From contig JAGBGV010000384.1 in the NCBI GenBank assembly GCA_017935805.1, positions 1 to 14,721 of the forward strand: DNA of 14,721 nt. Direction: 5' to 3'. Shown here one piece after another: positions 1 to 8,435 of the stretch; position 1 is the first letter of the stretch, and every line of letters starts with the position of its first letter. The stretch is from Clostridia bacterium. GTDB taxonomy: Bacteria > Bacillota_A > Clostridia > Oscillospirales > CAG-272. Under the pieces are notes generated by a model. That model was not told the DNA's origin. It saw nothing but the letters and a program-made list of their open reading frames with translations, and did not search any database. Made by a program: the position numbers and the translations under genes.

Positions 1-1097
1 GAGAGCGCGTCAATTATCGGGTACCCCTCGAGCAGGTCTGAAATAGCCTCTCTCGCTGCTCTGTAAGACTCCAGATGGTCAAAAGAGGGCTCGTCGGATA
101 CATGATACCAGCAGCGTTCGTCCACTCTGAGAGCCTTCAGGTGCTCCAGGAGGGATTTGATGAACGTGCGAATAAAGGTTTTGTACTCTTCTCCGTGGGC
201 GTCTGTTTCCCAGCCGAAGATGCGCTTGTACTCCCCATCCACCGTTGCCATGACCTTGGGCGCGTGCTCTGCTCCCCATTGTGTGTACAAGTGGCAGATC
301 TCAAAATACTTCATTCCAACCCTGTCCATGGTCTCAATCCAGCGGTCAAGTTTGTCGTATCCAAAGGAGTATTCCCCGCCGTTTACCGCGATATCCACAA
401 GCTGAACGGTCAGTCGCTCCCCACCTCTTGCTGTGTCAAGTGGCGGTGTTACAACGGGAGTAAGTATCATGTTCACCCCTTCAAGTACAGCCTCGCGTGC
501 GAAGTTTTCTATCAGTTCCCAATGACGCTCGGAGAAAACGGGAACATCGTAATACTGTGCAAGGCAGTCCGCGTGGAACCACTGGGTGTGGATAAGCTCG
601 CTCTCGGGAAGCACTGCGTCAACAACGTGTACGTTAGCAGTCGCCTCAGCAGCCACATCTTCCCCGTCGAACGCGCGAACTGTGATAGGGTAATCCCCTG
701 CCGCAATACCGTCTGCACATTCCACAGTCAACATAAGCGTGCCAAGTGAGTTGTTCACCATTACAAGTCTGCTCTGCACATCCATGGGTATAAGCAGATC
801 CGGATACAGTCCGGGGGTTGTGCGAAGATATCCCCTTTTATCTGTATGAGTATAGGTAGCAAAGGATACGGGCACCTGATCAACACGGCTGACCGTGATA
901 TATTCCCCGATAGGCGAGTCGATCTCAAGGCGCATTTCACGAATATGAATCTCAGTTTCCTCCATTGTGTAGGCAACCTGGAAGTTCAGTCGTTCGTTTT
1001 TCAGCATTGAAAGGGATTCGACTCCTTTTTTATCCTGGATAGACTCGTCAACAAAGCATTTTTCGCAGGACGGAAGTATCTTAAGTTCAAACTTCAT
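1..1097 (-). CDS. DUF4091 / GH123-like glycoside hydrolase, partial (3' end beyond left edge)
   Basis: I translated this frame by hand: it stays open for 365 codons from ATG at 1097 to the window edge. A GGAGG site lies 5 nt before the ATG. Residues 1 to about 165 look like an all-beta N-terminal domain. From about 168 (THTQW-like 'IHTQWFHADC') an alpha/beta barrel begins. The 'HVSDEPS' stretch carries an adjacent Asp335-Glu336 pair, as in DUF4091 proteins and the GH123 beta-N-acetylgalactosaminidases, where the Glu is the acid catalyst and the Asp assists substrate-assisted catalysis. There is no signal peptide, so it probably acts in the cytoplasm on imported sugar. It has its own promoter and is separated from the transporter operon by a terminator. 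The family call is fairly firm; GalNAc specificity is inferred only from the family, and the C-terminus is not visible. Confidence 0.8.
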   Translation of the reverse strand, partial: MKFELKILPSCEKCFVDESIQDKKGVESLSMLKNERLNFQVAYTMEETEIHIREMRLEIDSPIGEYITVSRVDQVPVSFATYTHTDKRGYLRTTPGLYPDLLIPMDVQSRLVMVNNSLGTLMLTVECADGIAAGDYPITVRAFDGEDVAAEATANVHVVDAVLPESELIHTQWFHADCLAQYYDVPVFSERHWELIENFAREAVLEGVNMILTPVVTPPLDTARGGERLTVQLVDIAVNGGEYSFGYDKLDRWIETMDRVGMKYFEICHLYTQWGAEHAPKVMATVDGEYKRIFGWETDAHGEEYKTFIRTFIKSLLEHLKALRVDERCWYHVSDEPSFDHLESYRAAREAISDLLEGYPIIDAL

Positions 1098-1129
1098 ATC
1101 TGCCTCCGTGATTATTCCGTGATACATTA

Positions 1130-1158
1130 ATTATACCCCCGCAGTCCCGGATTTTCAA
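1130..1158 (-). promoter_or_regulatory. Sigma-A-type promoter of the GH123-like gene
   Basis: On the minus strand TTGAAA (1153-1158) is followed after exactly 17 nt by TATAAT (1130-1135). This is one base from the full consensus at optimal spacing. It lies between the terminator of the transporter operon and the hydrolase start codon at 1097, giving a short leader of about 25 nt. Confidence 0.8.
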
Positions 1159-1170
1159 TACAGAGATACA

Positions 1171-1202
1171 AAAAACGCCACAGGAATTGACCCATGGCGT
1201 TT
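1171..1202 (-). terminator. Rho-independent terminator of the transporter operon
   Basis: On the minus strand AAACGCCA (1195-1202) pairs perfectly with TGGCGTTT (1173-1180), and six Ts run from the end of the stem. Additional G-C/G-T pairing is possible inside the loop. It begins about 12 nt after the stop codon of the last permease gene (1215-1217), which marks the operon's end. Confidence 0.85.
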
Positions 1203-1214
1203 GTTTTGTTTGTA

Positions 1215-2237
1215 TTAGTCCGCTGTAAGACCGGAACGCTCGATACCCTGAACAATGTATCTCTGACCGAAGAGGTAGAGGATGATAAGGGGAGCTACGA
1301 TGAGCATACCGCAAGCGTTCTTAATAGCTGCTATGTACAGGTTGCTACCTGCATAGTTGGTGTTAAGAGCCTTGGGCACCTTAATAATGTCGGGAAGGAG
1401 TGTCGGACCGGTGATATTGTAGAACAGCTCTGTGTAGAAGTTATCAGTCCACTGCCAGCAGAATGCGAACATGAATACTGTGATCATCATTGTGCCGGAG
1501 AGAGGAAGAATGATTCTGAAGAATGTTCTGAAAATACCGGAGCCGTCCAGGTAAGCGGATTCTTCGAGCTCGTCGGGAATACCGCGGTAGAACTGACGGA
1601 GCATGAAGATGAACAGACCGTTTTTGTATGCAAGACCTGTCATTGACAGAATGTACAAGGGCCAGTTTGTGTTGAGCAAGCTGGGTGTGCTGCCGGTGAG
1701 AAGCTGAATTATTCCGAGGATATCGAAATACTTGAACTTCGTTGACATGGACAGAGACAGCGTTGCATGAGGCACAACCATGGTAAAGATTACGAGGAGG
1801 AACAGGATTCCGTTACCCTTGAACTTGAACTTCGCAAAGCCGTATGCGATGAAGCAGCAGACGAACATCTGAAGCAGGGCGCACACAGCTGAAAGCAAGA
1901 ATGTGTTACCGAGGGCTACGAAGTAATTGTTACCCGTAATGATAGCCTTGTATGTGTCAAGTGTGGGATGCTTGGGGATCAGTCGTACCGTTACGTCAAC
2001 AAGGTCTTCGGGAGTCATGAAGGATGACGCAACCTTGGAGAAGAACGGGAACAGAATGATGTAGGAAATACCCAGAAGGAGGAGGAATCTGAACAGATAC
2101 CAAACAACTCTCTTGAGTGTATAAAGGTTAATGAGCTTAGCCTTTAATCTTTCCAGCAGAGGAGTACGCTCGAAGTCGACCCTGATCTTATTTTTTGTTT
2201 CTTTTGTTACTTTTGTTGCAGTTTGTGTGTTATTCAT
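1215..2237 (-). CDS. Carbohydrate ABC transporter permease, MalG type (second pair)
   Basis: This 340-residue inner-membrane subunit belongs to the CUT1 sugar-transporter permeases. It has about six hydrophobic segments (near 47-69, 107-133, 142-160, 193-213, 248-266, 303-325). The cytoplasmic EAA coupling loop is 'EESAYLDGSGIFRTFF..LP', with Glu226, Asp231, Gly232 and Pro245, which docks the ATPase. The C-terminus 'GQRYIVQGIERSGLTAD' is typical of MalG/AraQ-like proteins. The N-terminal cytoplasmic tail of about 45 residues is longer than usual and basic. The ATG at 2237 has an AAAGGAGG site 9 nt upstream, right beside the stop of the preceding permease gene (18-nt gap). It should form a heterodimer with that neighbour. 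The transported sugar cannot be read from the sequence. Confidence 0.93.
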   Translation of the reverse strand: MNNTQTATKVTKETKNKIRVDFERTPLLERLKAKLINLYTLKRVVWYLFRFLLLLGISYIILFPFFSKVASSFMTPEDLVDVTVRLIPKHPTLDTYKAIITGNNYFVALGNTFLLSAVCALLQMFVCCFIAYGFAKFKFKGNGILFLLVIFTMVVPHATLSLSMSTKFKYFDILGIIQLLTGSTPSLLNTNWPLYILSMTGLAYKNGLFIFMLRQFYRGIPDELEESAYLDGSGIFRTFFRIILPLSGTMMITVFMFAFCWQWTDNFYTELFYNITGPTLLPDIIKVPKALNTNYAGSNLYIAAIKNACGMLIVAPLIILYLFGQRYIVQGIERSGLTAD

Positions 2238-2255
2238 ATATCAGTGCCTCCTTTC

Positions 2256-3257
2256 TTAGTCTTTCCTCTGGTAGAATACGAATGCGCTGAGAAGTCCCGC
2301 AACGATTGCAATGATGAGGATTACGATGAGGAAGTACATCCAATACATCGCAGAAGCAAGCACGTCACCGCCGGACTGTTCTGTTACGCCTGCAATATAC
2401 GCCATTACTCCGTTGTCACTTGCAGTGAAGGAGTCGATGATTGTATAAATTGTGTTTACGAGGATCATCGGGCTCACCATCGGAAGTGTGATCTTCCAGA
2501 ATGTTTCCCAACCGGAAGCACCGTCAATGGAGCAGGATTCGTAGATCGCGGGAGAAATGGACTGAAGACCTGAGAGGAAGATCAGCATCTGTACACCGCA
2601 GCGGTTAACGATGTTGAAGATGTTGTTTACAAGACCAACAACGTATTCAACGATCTCCGTACCGATCATCATGTTTGAGAACAGCGCCTCAAAGTCCATT
2701 ACAGATACGATTTCAGTAGCCGCAGATGCCTGACCGGAACCGTCGTCGATACCGCTTGTGTCACCCATGTACTGGTTGAGAATGTTGCCGGCATCGATCT
2801 CGGAAATAAGACCGGTTGTCAGAATAACGGGGATAAAGAAGATCGCACGGAATGCTGCACGGCCCGCGATCTTCTGATTGAGGATCAGGGCTACGAACAG
2901 CGAGAAGATTACGATAGAGGGGATATCCAGAATGAGCTGACGGATACCGGACATAAGTGTTGTAACGAATGAGGGGTCAACGAACAGCGCTTCATTGTAG
3001 TTCTGGAAGCCTACATATTCGAGATTGTATCCACCACCGATTACGAAACGCATTTCGTGGAAGCTGAATCGTACAGCGTCGAAGATGATCGGCAGGTAGA
3101 TGAGGAAGAATCCGAGCACGAACGGGAGGACGAATATCCAACCCGCTCTTGCCTTCTTGACATCAAGAGATGCCGAGCTCTTTCTCTTTTTGCGAGGAGC
3201 ATCTATGGTAAGCTTTTGCTTTTTGCCGCGTTTTCCGGCTTCAATATTTAAGTTCAT
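2256..3257 (-). CDS. Carbohydrate ABC transporter permease, MalF/UgpA type (second pair)
   Basis: This 333-residue permease subunit pairs with the MalG-type product encoded next. The N-terminus is a strongly basic cytoplasmic tail (residues 9-36, rich in Lys/Arg) before the first membrane segment at about 40-62. The EAA loop is 'YESCSIDGASGWETFW..LP' (Glu240, Asp245, Gly246, Pro259). Residues about 153-200 form an acidic, Ser/Gly-rich insertion ('GDTSGIDDGSGQASAATE') between membrane segments, longer than the matching loop in the first-pair MalF-type protein (9313-10257). Its likely position on the outer face may suit it to contact an extracytoplasmic partner (inference). The start is supported by GGGGAG 7 nt upstream; the gap to the preceding DUF5696 gene is 18 nt. 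Confidence 0.92.
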   Translation of the reverse strand: MNLNIEAGKRGKKQKLTIDAPRKKRKSSASLDVKKARAGWIFVLPFVLGFFLIYLPIIFDAVRFSFHEMRFVIGGGYNLEYVGFQNYNEALFVDPSFVTTLMSGIRQLILDIPSIVIFSLFVALILNQKIAGRAAFRAIFFIPVILTTGLISEIDAGNILNQYMGDTSGIDDGSGQASAATEIVSVMDFEALFSNMMIGTEIVEYVVGLVNNIFNIVNRCGVQMLIFLSGLQSISPAIYESCSIDGASGWETFWKITLPMVSPMILVNTIYTIIDSFTASDNGVMAYIAGVTEQSGGDVLASAMYWMYFLIVILIIAIVAGLLSAFVFYQRKD

Positions 3258-3275
3258 AAATCAACTCCCCTTTCT

Positions 3276-6272
3276 TTAGTCTATTCTTATGAAGTCAAGC
3301 GCGCCGACTGTGTAGATCTCGCCGTCGTACTGGACTGTGATATCGAAGGAGTTGTAGTTCAGAATGAAGTTTACGCCGCCTTCGTATTCAACTCTGATAA
3401 CAGAACCGGATTCTGTTGCATATTTGGGTGTGATCACGCCGTCACCTGCGATATCAAACTCGGGGATCGTAGGCTCAGAATTCTTGAGCTCTTCGATCTT
3501 TGCGGGGATATCGGATGTGAATGTGCTGGGATCCCATACACCGCCTGCCTCCTGAACTGCGATACGAGCCTTACGGCGTTCGTCGCGGAGATCTTCCTCC
3601 AGCTTCTTGATCTGGTTTTCGATCATGAGGTAGTAGGAGTTTTTGATTGCCTCAGCCTCTGCTTCAAGCTCATCTGCATCGGGAATACGTTCAGCTTCCA
3701 GGAACTCGTGGTCAACCATGTAGGATGTCTGAACATCCTTCAGAGCATCGTTGAGTGTGCTGTAATACTTAACGATATCATCCTTCCAGATGTCGTATGC
3801 TACAGAGTAGTAATCGCTGAGCTGAGGATTTTCCTTGAGTACGCTTGTGTTCTGGTAAGACAGGATGAAGTACATCGCAGCACCGTTCTCGATTGCGTTG
3901 AGAATTGCCTGTGAGATGTCACCTTCCATGTTTGTTGCAGAACCTGTGAATACCTTGGATGCGTGGTAAACCATACCCATGAAAGGTACAGATTCGCTTG
4001 CCATGGTGTACTTGGAGGATGTGAGAGATGCGTTGAGAATAACGTCAGCATACTTGATCGCATATGCGTTACCGCCGTCGATCATGATGTTGTTGTAGTC
4101 CGCATCCATTTCAGCAAGAAGGTCTGTTGTGAACTTCTTGTTATCCTCGCGGTGGTAAGGCTCATCTTCGTCGAAGTCGGAGCTGAGGTCTGTACCGAGG
4201 GTTGTAACAGCAATAGAGTCATTGCCATACTTGTTGTATCTGGGACCGAAGCCTTCGTAGAGATACTCATAGGCTACAGGTGAGATCGCGATAAGCTGTG
4301 TTCTTCTGAATACCTGAAGTGCAGCGTTATATTCTCTCTTTGTTGTATAACGGTCGTCGATTGTGCGGATAGCGTGCTCCTTGAGGCTTACGCCGTCGAA
4401 GAGGCCTTCCTTTTCAATGTACGCAAAGTCGAAGTCGGGATAGATATCGAATCCGTTTTCTTCTGCAAATTTTACAAGATCTGCGAATCCGTCATCGCCG
4501 CCAACAACATCGGTCCACTCAAGCTTATAAGGAACTGTGGAGATAAGACCTCCGTTTGCGTAGCCTGTAAGCTTGAAGTTTACATTGCTTATGCCCAGAT
4601 CCTTAAGCTCTGTATACATTGTCTTGATATCCTCAAATGTTGTGAGAGGCAGATCCACCTCAACAGGGAATGAAAGCACACGGTCTGTTGTGGTTGTGGA
4701 ACCGAATGTCTCAATAAACAGAGGAATATCGTTTGCTGCATTTTCGAGCTTTGTGATGTCACCATTTTCGGTGAGGTAATCACGGTAAGCCTTTGCCATG
4801 CCTACCCAGTCTGCTGAGTAGCTGTCTTTAACATTGTTCTGCTTTGCAAGTTCCTCGTCAGCCAGGAATACGTACTGGATTCTGTAGGAATCTGTGTACT
4901 TTCTCTTGGATGTAACAGTCCATGTTGCGTTACCGCTGACGGAAATGGAATCTGCAAGGTTGTATGTGTCAGACGGGCGGGGTGTGAATGTCGGATATAC
5001 AGTGTTGTAAGGATGCACCGCACCACCGCAGGTTGCCATAAGTGTTGCAAGGGAGTCACCCTCTGTGATGATAGCAAGGAAGCCTGTTGAATCGATTTCG
5101 TCAGCAGTCTCACCCGCAGCCTCAAGAAGGTCACCGTAGTTGGTCATTACACCGTAAACAGGCATTCTCATTACTTCGGAATGCTGTCCGGAAATTTCGT
5201 GGTACGCATAGTCAGCACCGTAAAGCTGACCGGAAATGTTGACGGACTTGCCTTCGAACTCTTCAAATCTTATAAGAGAACCGGAGCCGTCGGGAATGAA
5301 TGTGTAACCTGTGTACTTGTTGCTGCCCGCACCAAAGTAAGGGAGAACAGTTACAGTCTTGAACTGATATACACTTTCGTCGAACTGGAGACCGTTGGCA
5401 GGAAGTCTCGCTTCAAGACCGTCCTCTGTGAGAGTGTACTCAAGAGCCATACGGAATCTCGGCGGAGCAGCGTCTGTACCAACATAACCTGTAAGGTCGT
5501 GGTCATATTCAAGCTCTTCATATGTGTAATCAGGGCAGTATTTCTTAATAAGTCTTTCTACTCTCTTCAGCTCGGCAGGGTTAACCGTATCAGAGATAGT
5601 GTAAACAGCCATCTCATTGGTGATCGGGAATGCTGCCTGCATCTGAGCAACCATCTTATCTGTAAGAGTGGTGTCACTGGGGTCCTTCAGGTCGTAGAAG
5701 GAGTCAACTGTTGCCCAGTCCCATGAGTCGGTGATGTTATCCATGATCATCTGCTCGAAACGTTCCTTCTTAATGAGACGGGGAACGAGTCGTGTAACAG
5801 CCTCTTCACCGATAGCATACTCAACGCGGATACCGTTTTTGATAGGTGTCATTGTGATCTGACCGCGGAGAGCTGCTTCAACATAGCTGTTCATTGTCTT
5901 TTCAACGCCGTTGTCAAGATAAGTGATGATCAGCTGTGAAAGAAGTTCCTGCTTTGTCTGATCTGCGATACCGTAATCGGGATCTGCGAGGTCATAGGGG
6001 TTTGAGAAGAATGTCTGACCGGTTTTAGTATCAACAACTGCTATTTCACCGGTAAATTCTTCGTAATAAAGCTGGTAGCCATACTGTTCTCTGACCAGGA
6101 TCATGGTCTCAAGCTTTGCCTCAGGTGTTTCGAAGAAGGTGGTCAGATAGTTGATGAGAGGATTGCCGTCCTCGTCAACCTTATCGGACCAAGCAGCGAA
6201 CACGCTCAGAGGAAGCACACCGCAGAGCATAATCAGAGCCAAGAGGGCTGATATAATTCTTTTTGTATTCAT
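3276..6272 (-). CDS. Exported DUF5696-type protein, glycosidase-like architecture
   Basis: This is a 998-residue secreted protein of unknown function. Residues 1-27 are a type I signal peptide (ending 'SVFAA') with no lipobox Cys. Residues about 50-510 are mostly beta, with 'PDGSGSLIRF' at 327-336, which I recall from DUF5696 proteins. Residues about 515-850 alternate strands and helices like a TIM barrel, with acidic residues at strand ends: Asp613/Asp615 ('YPDFDFAY'), Asp732 ('IMIDGGN') and Glu760. Residues 863-908 form a charged helix or coiled coil, and about 935-998 a beta tail. The ATG at 6272 is chosen because AAGGAG lies 8 nt upstream and the signal peptide starts there; the in-frame ATG at 6320 would overlap the previous gene. 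It is followed by the second permease pair. A glycosidase role is inference from fold pattern and context. Confidence 0.8.
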   Translation of the reverse strand: MNTKRIISALLALIMLCGVLPLSVFAAWSDKVDEDGNPLINYLTTFFETPEAKLETMILVREQYGYQLYYEEFTGEIAVVDTKTGQTFFSNPYDLADPDYGIADQTKQELLSQLIITYLDNGVEKTMNSYVEAALRGQITMTPIKNGIRVEYAIGEEAVTRLVPRLIKKERFEQMIMDNITDSWDWATVDSFYDLKDPSDTTLTDKMVAQMQAAFPITNEMAVYTISDTVNPAELKRVERLIKKYCPDYTYEELEYDHDLTGYVGTDAAPPRFRMALEYTLTEDGLEARLPANGLQFDESVYQFKTVTVLPYFGAGSNKYTGYTFIPDGSGSLIRFEEFEGKSVNISGQLYGADYAYHEISGQHSEVMRMPVYGVMTNYGDLLEAAGETADEIDSTGFLAIITEGDSLATLMATCGGAVHPYNTVYPTFTPRPSDTYNLADSISVSGNATWTVTSKRKYTDSYRIQYVFLADEELAKQNNVKDSYSADWVGMAKAYRDYLTENGDITKLENAANDIPLFIETFGSTTTTDRVLSFPVEVDLPLTTFEDIKTMYTELKDLGISNVNFKLTGYANGGLISTVPYKLEWTDVVGGDDGFADLVKFAEENGFDIYPDFDFAYIEKEGLFDGVSLKEHAIRTIDDRYTTKREYNAALQVFRRTQLIAISPVAYEYLYEGFGPRYNKYGNDSIAVTTLGTDLSSDFDEDEPYHREDNKKFTTDLLAEMDADYNNIMIDGGNAYAIKYADVILNASLTSSKYTMASESVPFMGMVYHASKVFTGSATNMEGDISQAILNAIENGAAMYFILSYQNTSVLKENPQLSDYYSVAYDIWKDDIVKYYSTLNDALKDVQTSYMVDHEFLEAERIPDADELEAEAEAIKNSYYLMIENQIKKLEEDLRDERRKARIAVQEAGGVWDPSTFTSDIPAKIEELKNSEPTIPEFDIAGDGVITPKYATESGSVIRVEYEGGVNFILNYNSFDITVQYDGEIYTVGALDFIRID

Positions 6273-6294
6273 ATCTATTTCTCCTTCTCTGAAT

Positions 6295-8424
6295 TTACAA
6301 TCGGTAGCTAAGCTCATCAATGATGTTTGTAACGAAGCTTACCATCTTTCCTACAAGGCTGGAGAAGAGCAGTCCCATGAACATGATGAACGCCATACCA
6401 ACGATGGTTGCGATACATGTGAGTGCATTCTTACCAACTGTGTAGTTGTGTGTTACCATCATACCGATGAACAGGAGAAGTCCCATCCAGATGTATCCAA
6501 GTGTGGAGAACAGTGCGATGATACCACCTTCGTTTGCTACGAGGAAGTTGGATGCAATAGTTGCGGGGAGAGTCAGCAGTACGAGAGGAGTGAGACAGTA
6601 GCAGCTTGCTACGAAAATGTCCTTCATGCTGCCTTCACCCTCGAACAGAGTGGTGAGACACCAGTTAGCAACCACCCAAAGGAGGAGAGGTACTACAACT
6701 GCTGTGATCGCACCGACGATGTTGAAGGTTGTGGACGGGCGAGGATTGAAGATGTAACCCTGACCGATGGAGTTATAGAAGAATACCATAACTGTTGCAA
6801 GGAGGATTACGAAGGCACTCTTTACAGAGCCGCGCTTTTCGTGCTTCAGATCCCAGAAGCCGTCAAATGGATGGAAGATTATGTGCATTGTGTAGAGGAG
6901 CTCTTCCTTGAGGCTCTTTCTACCAACCTTGAGAGATGTTCTCTTGTTAACCTTGCCTGCGTATCCGAAAAACTTAGCAAGAAGGATACAAGCAACAACG
7001 ATAACGATCGGGATGATCCAGAAGAACTTGTTAGCCCATTCTTTACGGATCTCCTTATATGCATCGGAGTAGTTTACAGTCTCGTTAGCAGCTTTGAAGT
7101 ATTCCATTGATTCTTCGTATTCACCCTGACGGTAAAGTGACTTACCGATCTGGATGTATGCTGCGTCGAAGTTGTTATTTCTCTTCAGGATCTCTGTCCA
7201 GTCGTCGATAGTAACGTCATACATTCTCTGGTTATCATGCTCCAGCGCACTGATAAGCAGGTCTGCATATTCTGTGCGGCGGAATACAACGATGTTTGCG
7301 TTTGTCTTATCGAGAAGCAGGATCTTTGATCCCTGGTAAGCGATTGCTTCAACAGTTGCAATGTTACCGATCTGTGCACCGTTCTTATCGCCGAATGCGA
7401 AGAGAAGAGCACCGTTTGCGTCATATGTGAAAACCTTAGAACGGCTTTCGTCGATAATTGACCATGTTCCCTCGGGACCGATGGCAACGTCGATAATCTT
7501 GGATGTACCTGTGATAGCATCTGTGTCACTGCTCGTGGACTCTACCATGATCTCACCGGACGGCGGGAAGAAGCCGTTACGAGCCATAACGTCGATACCG
7601 GATGCGTTAAGCTTTCTTACAGGAGCATTGTCAGCGGATTTATCGCCTGCCGCAACGGAAACATCAACGGAGGAGGTTGTTACGTAAATAAAGTTCTGGT
7701 CATCAATTGTGATGTTGTTGAACTCAGTAGAAACGTATTCCTTGGAGTTTGCTCTCTGTTCTTCTGTCTGGAATCTTCTCCAGAGAAGCTCAAGAGGGTT
7801 GATCGTAACCTTTGAAGCACCGATAAATCCGAAGAAGTCGCCGTTGGTATTAAGAACGATAATACCCTGATATGTAGTGGATGATACAACAAACAGTCTG
7901 CCGTAGTCATCGGCTACACAGGCAACCGGCTTGTAGATGTCGCCTTCTTCGAAATAGCTGGAAACAGGACGGGGAATAACCTTGATAAACTTACAGTTCA
8001 GGTCAAAGAGAACGATACGGTTGTTGTCCGTGTCACAAACGTAAATGTTGTTCTCGTCAACGAATACACCGGAGGGGTTATTGAAGCTGTCCGGGATACC
8101 CGGAGAGTTAATGAATGTTGTGATCTCGTTGTTCAGCTTGTAGTAGCGGTCGAGGATTACAACTCTGTTTGCGGAGGCGTCTACAATGTAGATCTTTCCG
8201 TCGGGAGCAACGAACAGGTCACGAACGTCGTTGCCAAGCCCCTTTGGAAGACCCATGTACTCGGAGTCAACAACAACGTCAGGAACATACGCGCCGGGAG
8301 ATGCAAGAACCTGACCACGACCTGAGTATGTATATGTTGCGTAAGGTACGCTTGCGGATACCGCTATGGGGAGAACCATCAGGAGGGCAAGCGCAAGGAT
8401 GAATATTCTTGAAATTTTCTTCAT
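6295..8424 (-). CDS. NHL-repeat / TPR / Yip1-domain membrane fusion protein
   Basis: This 709-residue protein has four visible parts. Residues 1-24 are a signal peptide. Residues about 55-382 form an NHL-type beta-propeller ('VDASANRVVILD' 81-92, 'CDTDNNRIVLFD' 130-141, 'LLDKTNANIVVF' 370-381). Residues about 386-462 are TPR-like helices ('AYIQIGKSLYRQGEYEESMEYF'-type repeat). A membrane segment at 467-485 leads to a basic linker and a Yip1-like domain, starting near 'FHPFDGFWDLKHEKRGS', with about five more membrane segments (536-555, 566-588, 605-628, 634-655, 667-690). The propeller and TPR should sit outside the membrane. A perfect AAAGGAGG overlaps the preceding stop, 5 nt before the ATG. 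Propellers of this type bind ligands or proteins; any specific function here is unknown. Confidence 0.85.
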   Translation of the reverse strand: MKKISRIFILALALLMVLPIAVSASVPYATYTYSGRGQVLASPGAYVPDVVVDSEYMGLPKGLGNDVRDLFVAPDGKIYIVDASANRVVILDRYYKLNNEITTFINSPGIPDSFNNPSGVFVDENNIYVCDTDNNRIVLFDLNCKFIKVIPRPVSSYFEEGDIYKPVACVADDYGRLFVVSSTTYQGIIVLNTNGDFFGFIGASKVTINPLELLWRRFQTEEQRANSKEYVSTEFNNITIDDQNFIYVTTSSVDVSVAAGDKSADNAPVRKLNASGIDVMARNGFFPPSGEIMVESTSSDTDAITGTSKIIDVAIGPEGTWSIIDESRSKVFTYDANGALLFAFGDKNGAQIGNIATVEAIAYQGSKILLLDKTNANIVVFRRTEYADLLISALEHDNQRMYDVTIDDWTEILKRNNNFDAAYIQIGKSLYRQGEYEESMEYFKAANETVNYSDAYKEIRKEWANKFFWIIPIVIVVACILLAKFFGYAGKVNKRTSLKVGRKSLKEELLYTMHIIFHPFDGFWDLKHEKRGSVKSAFVILLATVMVFFYNSIGQGYIFNPRPSTTFNIVGAITAVVVPLLLWVVANWCLTTLFEGEGSMKDIFVASCYCLTPLVLLTLPATIASNFLVANEGGIIALFSTLGYIWMGLLLFIGMMVTHNYTVGKNALTCIATIVGMAFIMFMGLLFSSLVGKMVSFVTNIIDELSYRL

Positions 8425-8435
8425 TTTGTCCTCCT

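Noticed and set aside
6273..6320. Longer start for the DUF5696 protein at 6320
   Set aside because: It adds 16 residues before the signal peptide and overlaps the preceding gene, while the ATG at 6272 has an AAGGAG site at good spacing.
6151..7110. A 319-codon open frame on the plus strand
   Set aside because: It runs opposite the DUF5696 and NHL-Yip1 genes, and its translation is rich in Cys, His, Glu and Asp without a known fold. The minus-strand frames have domains, signal peptides and ribosome binding sites.
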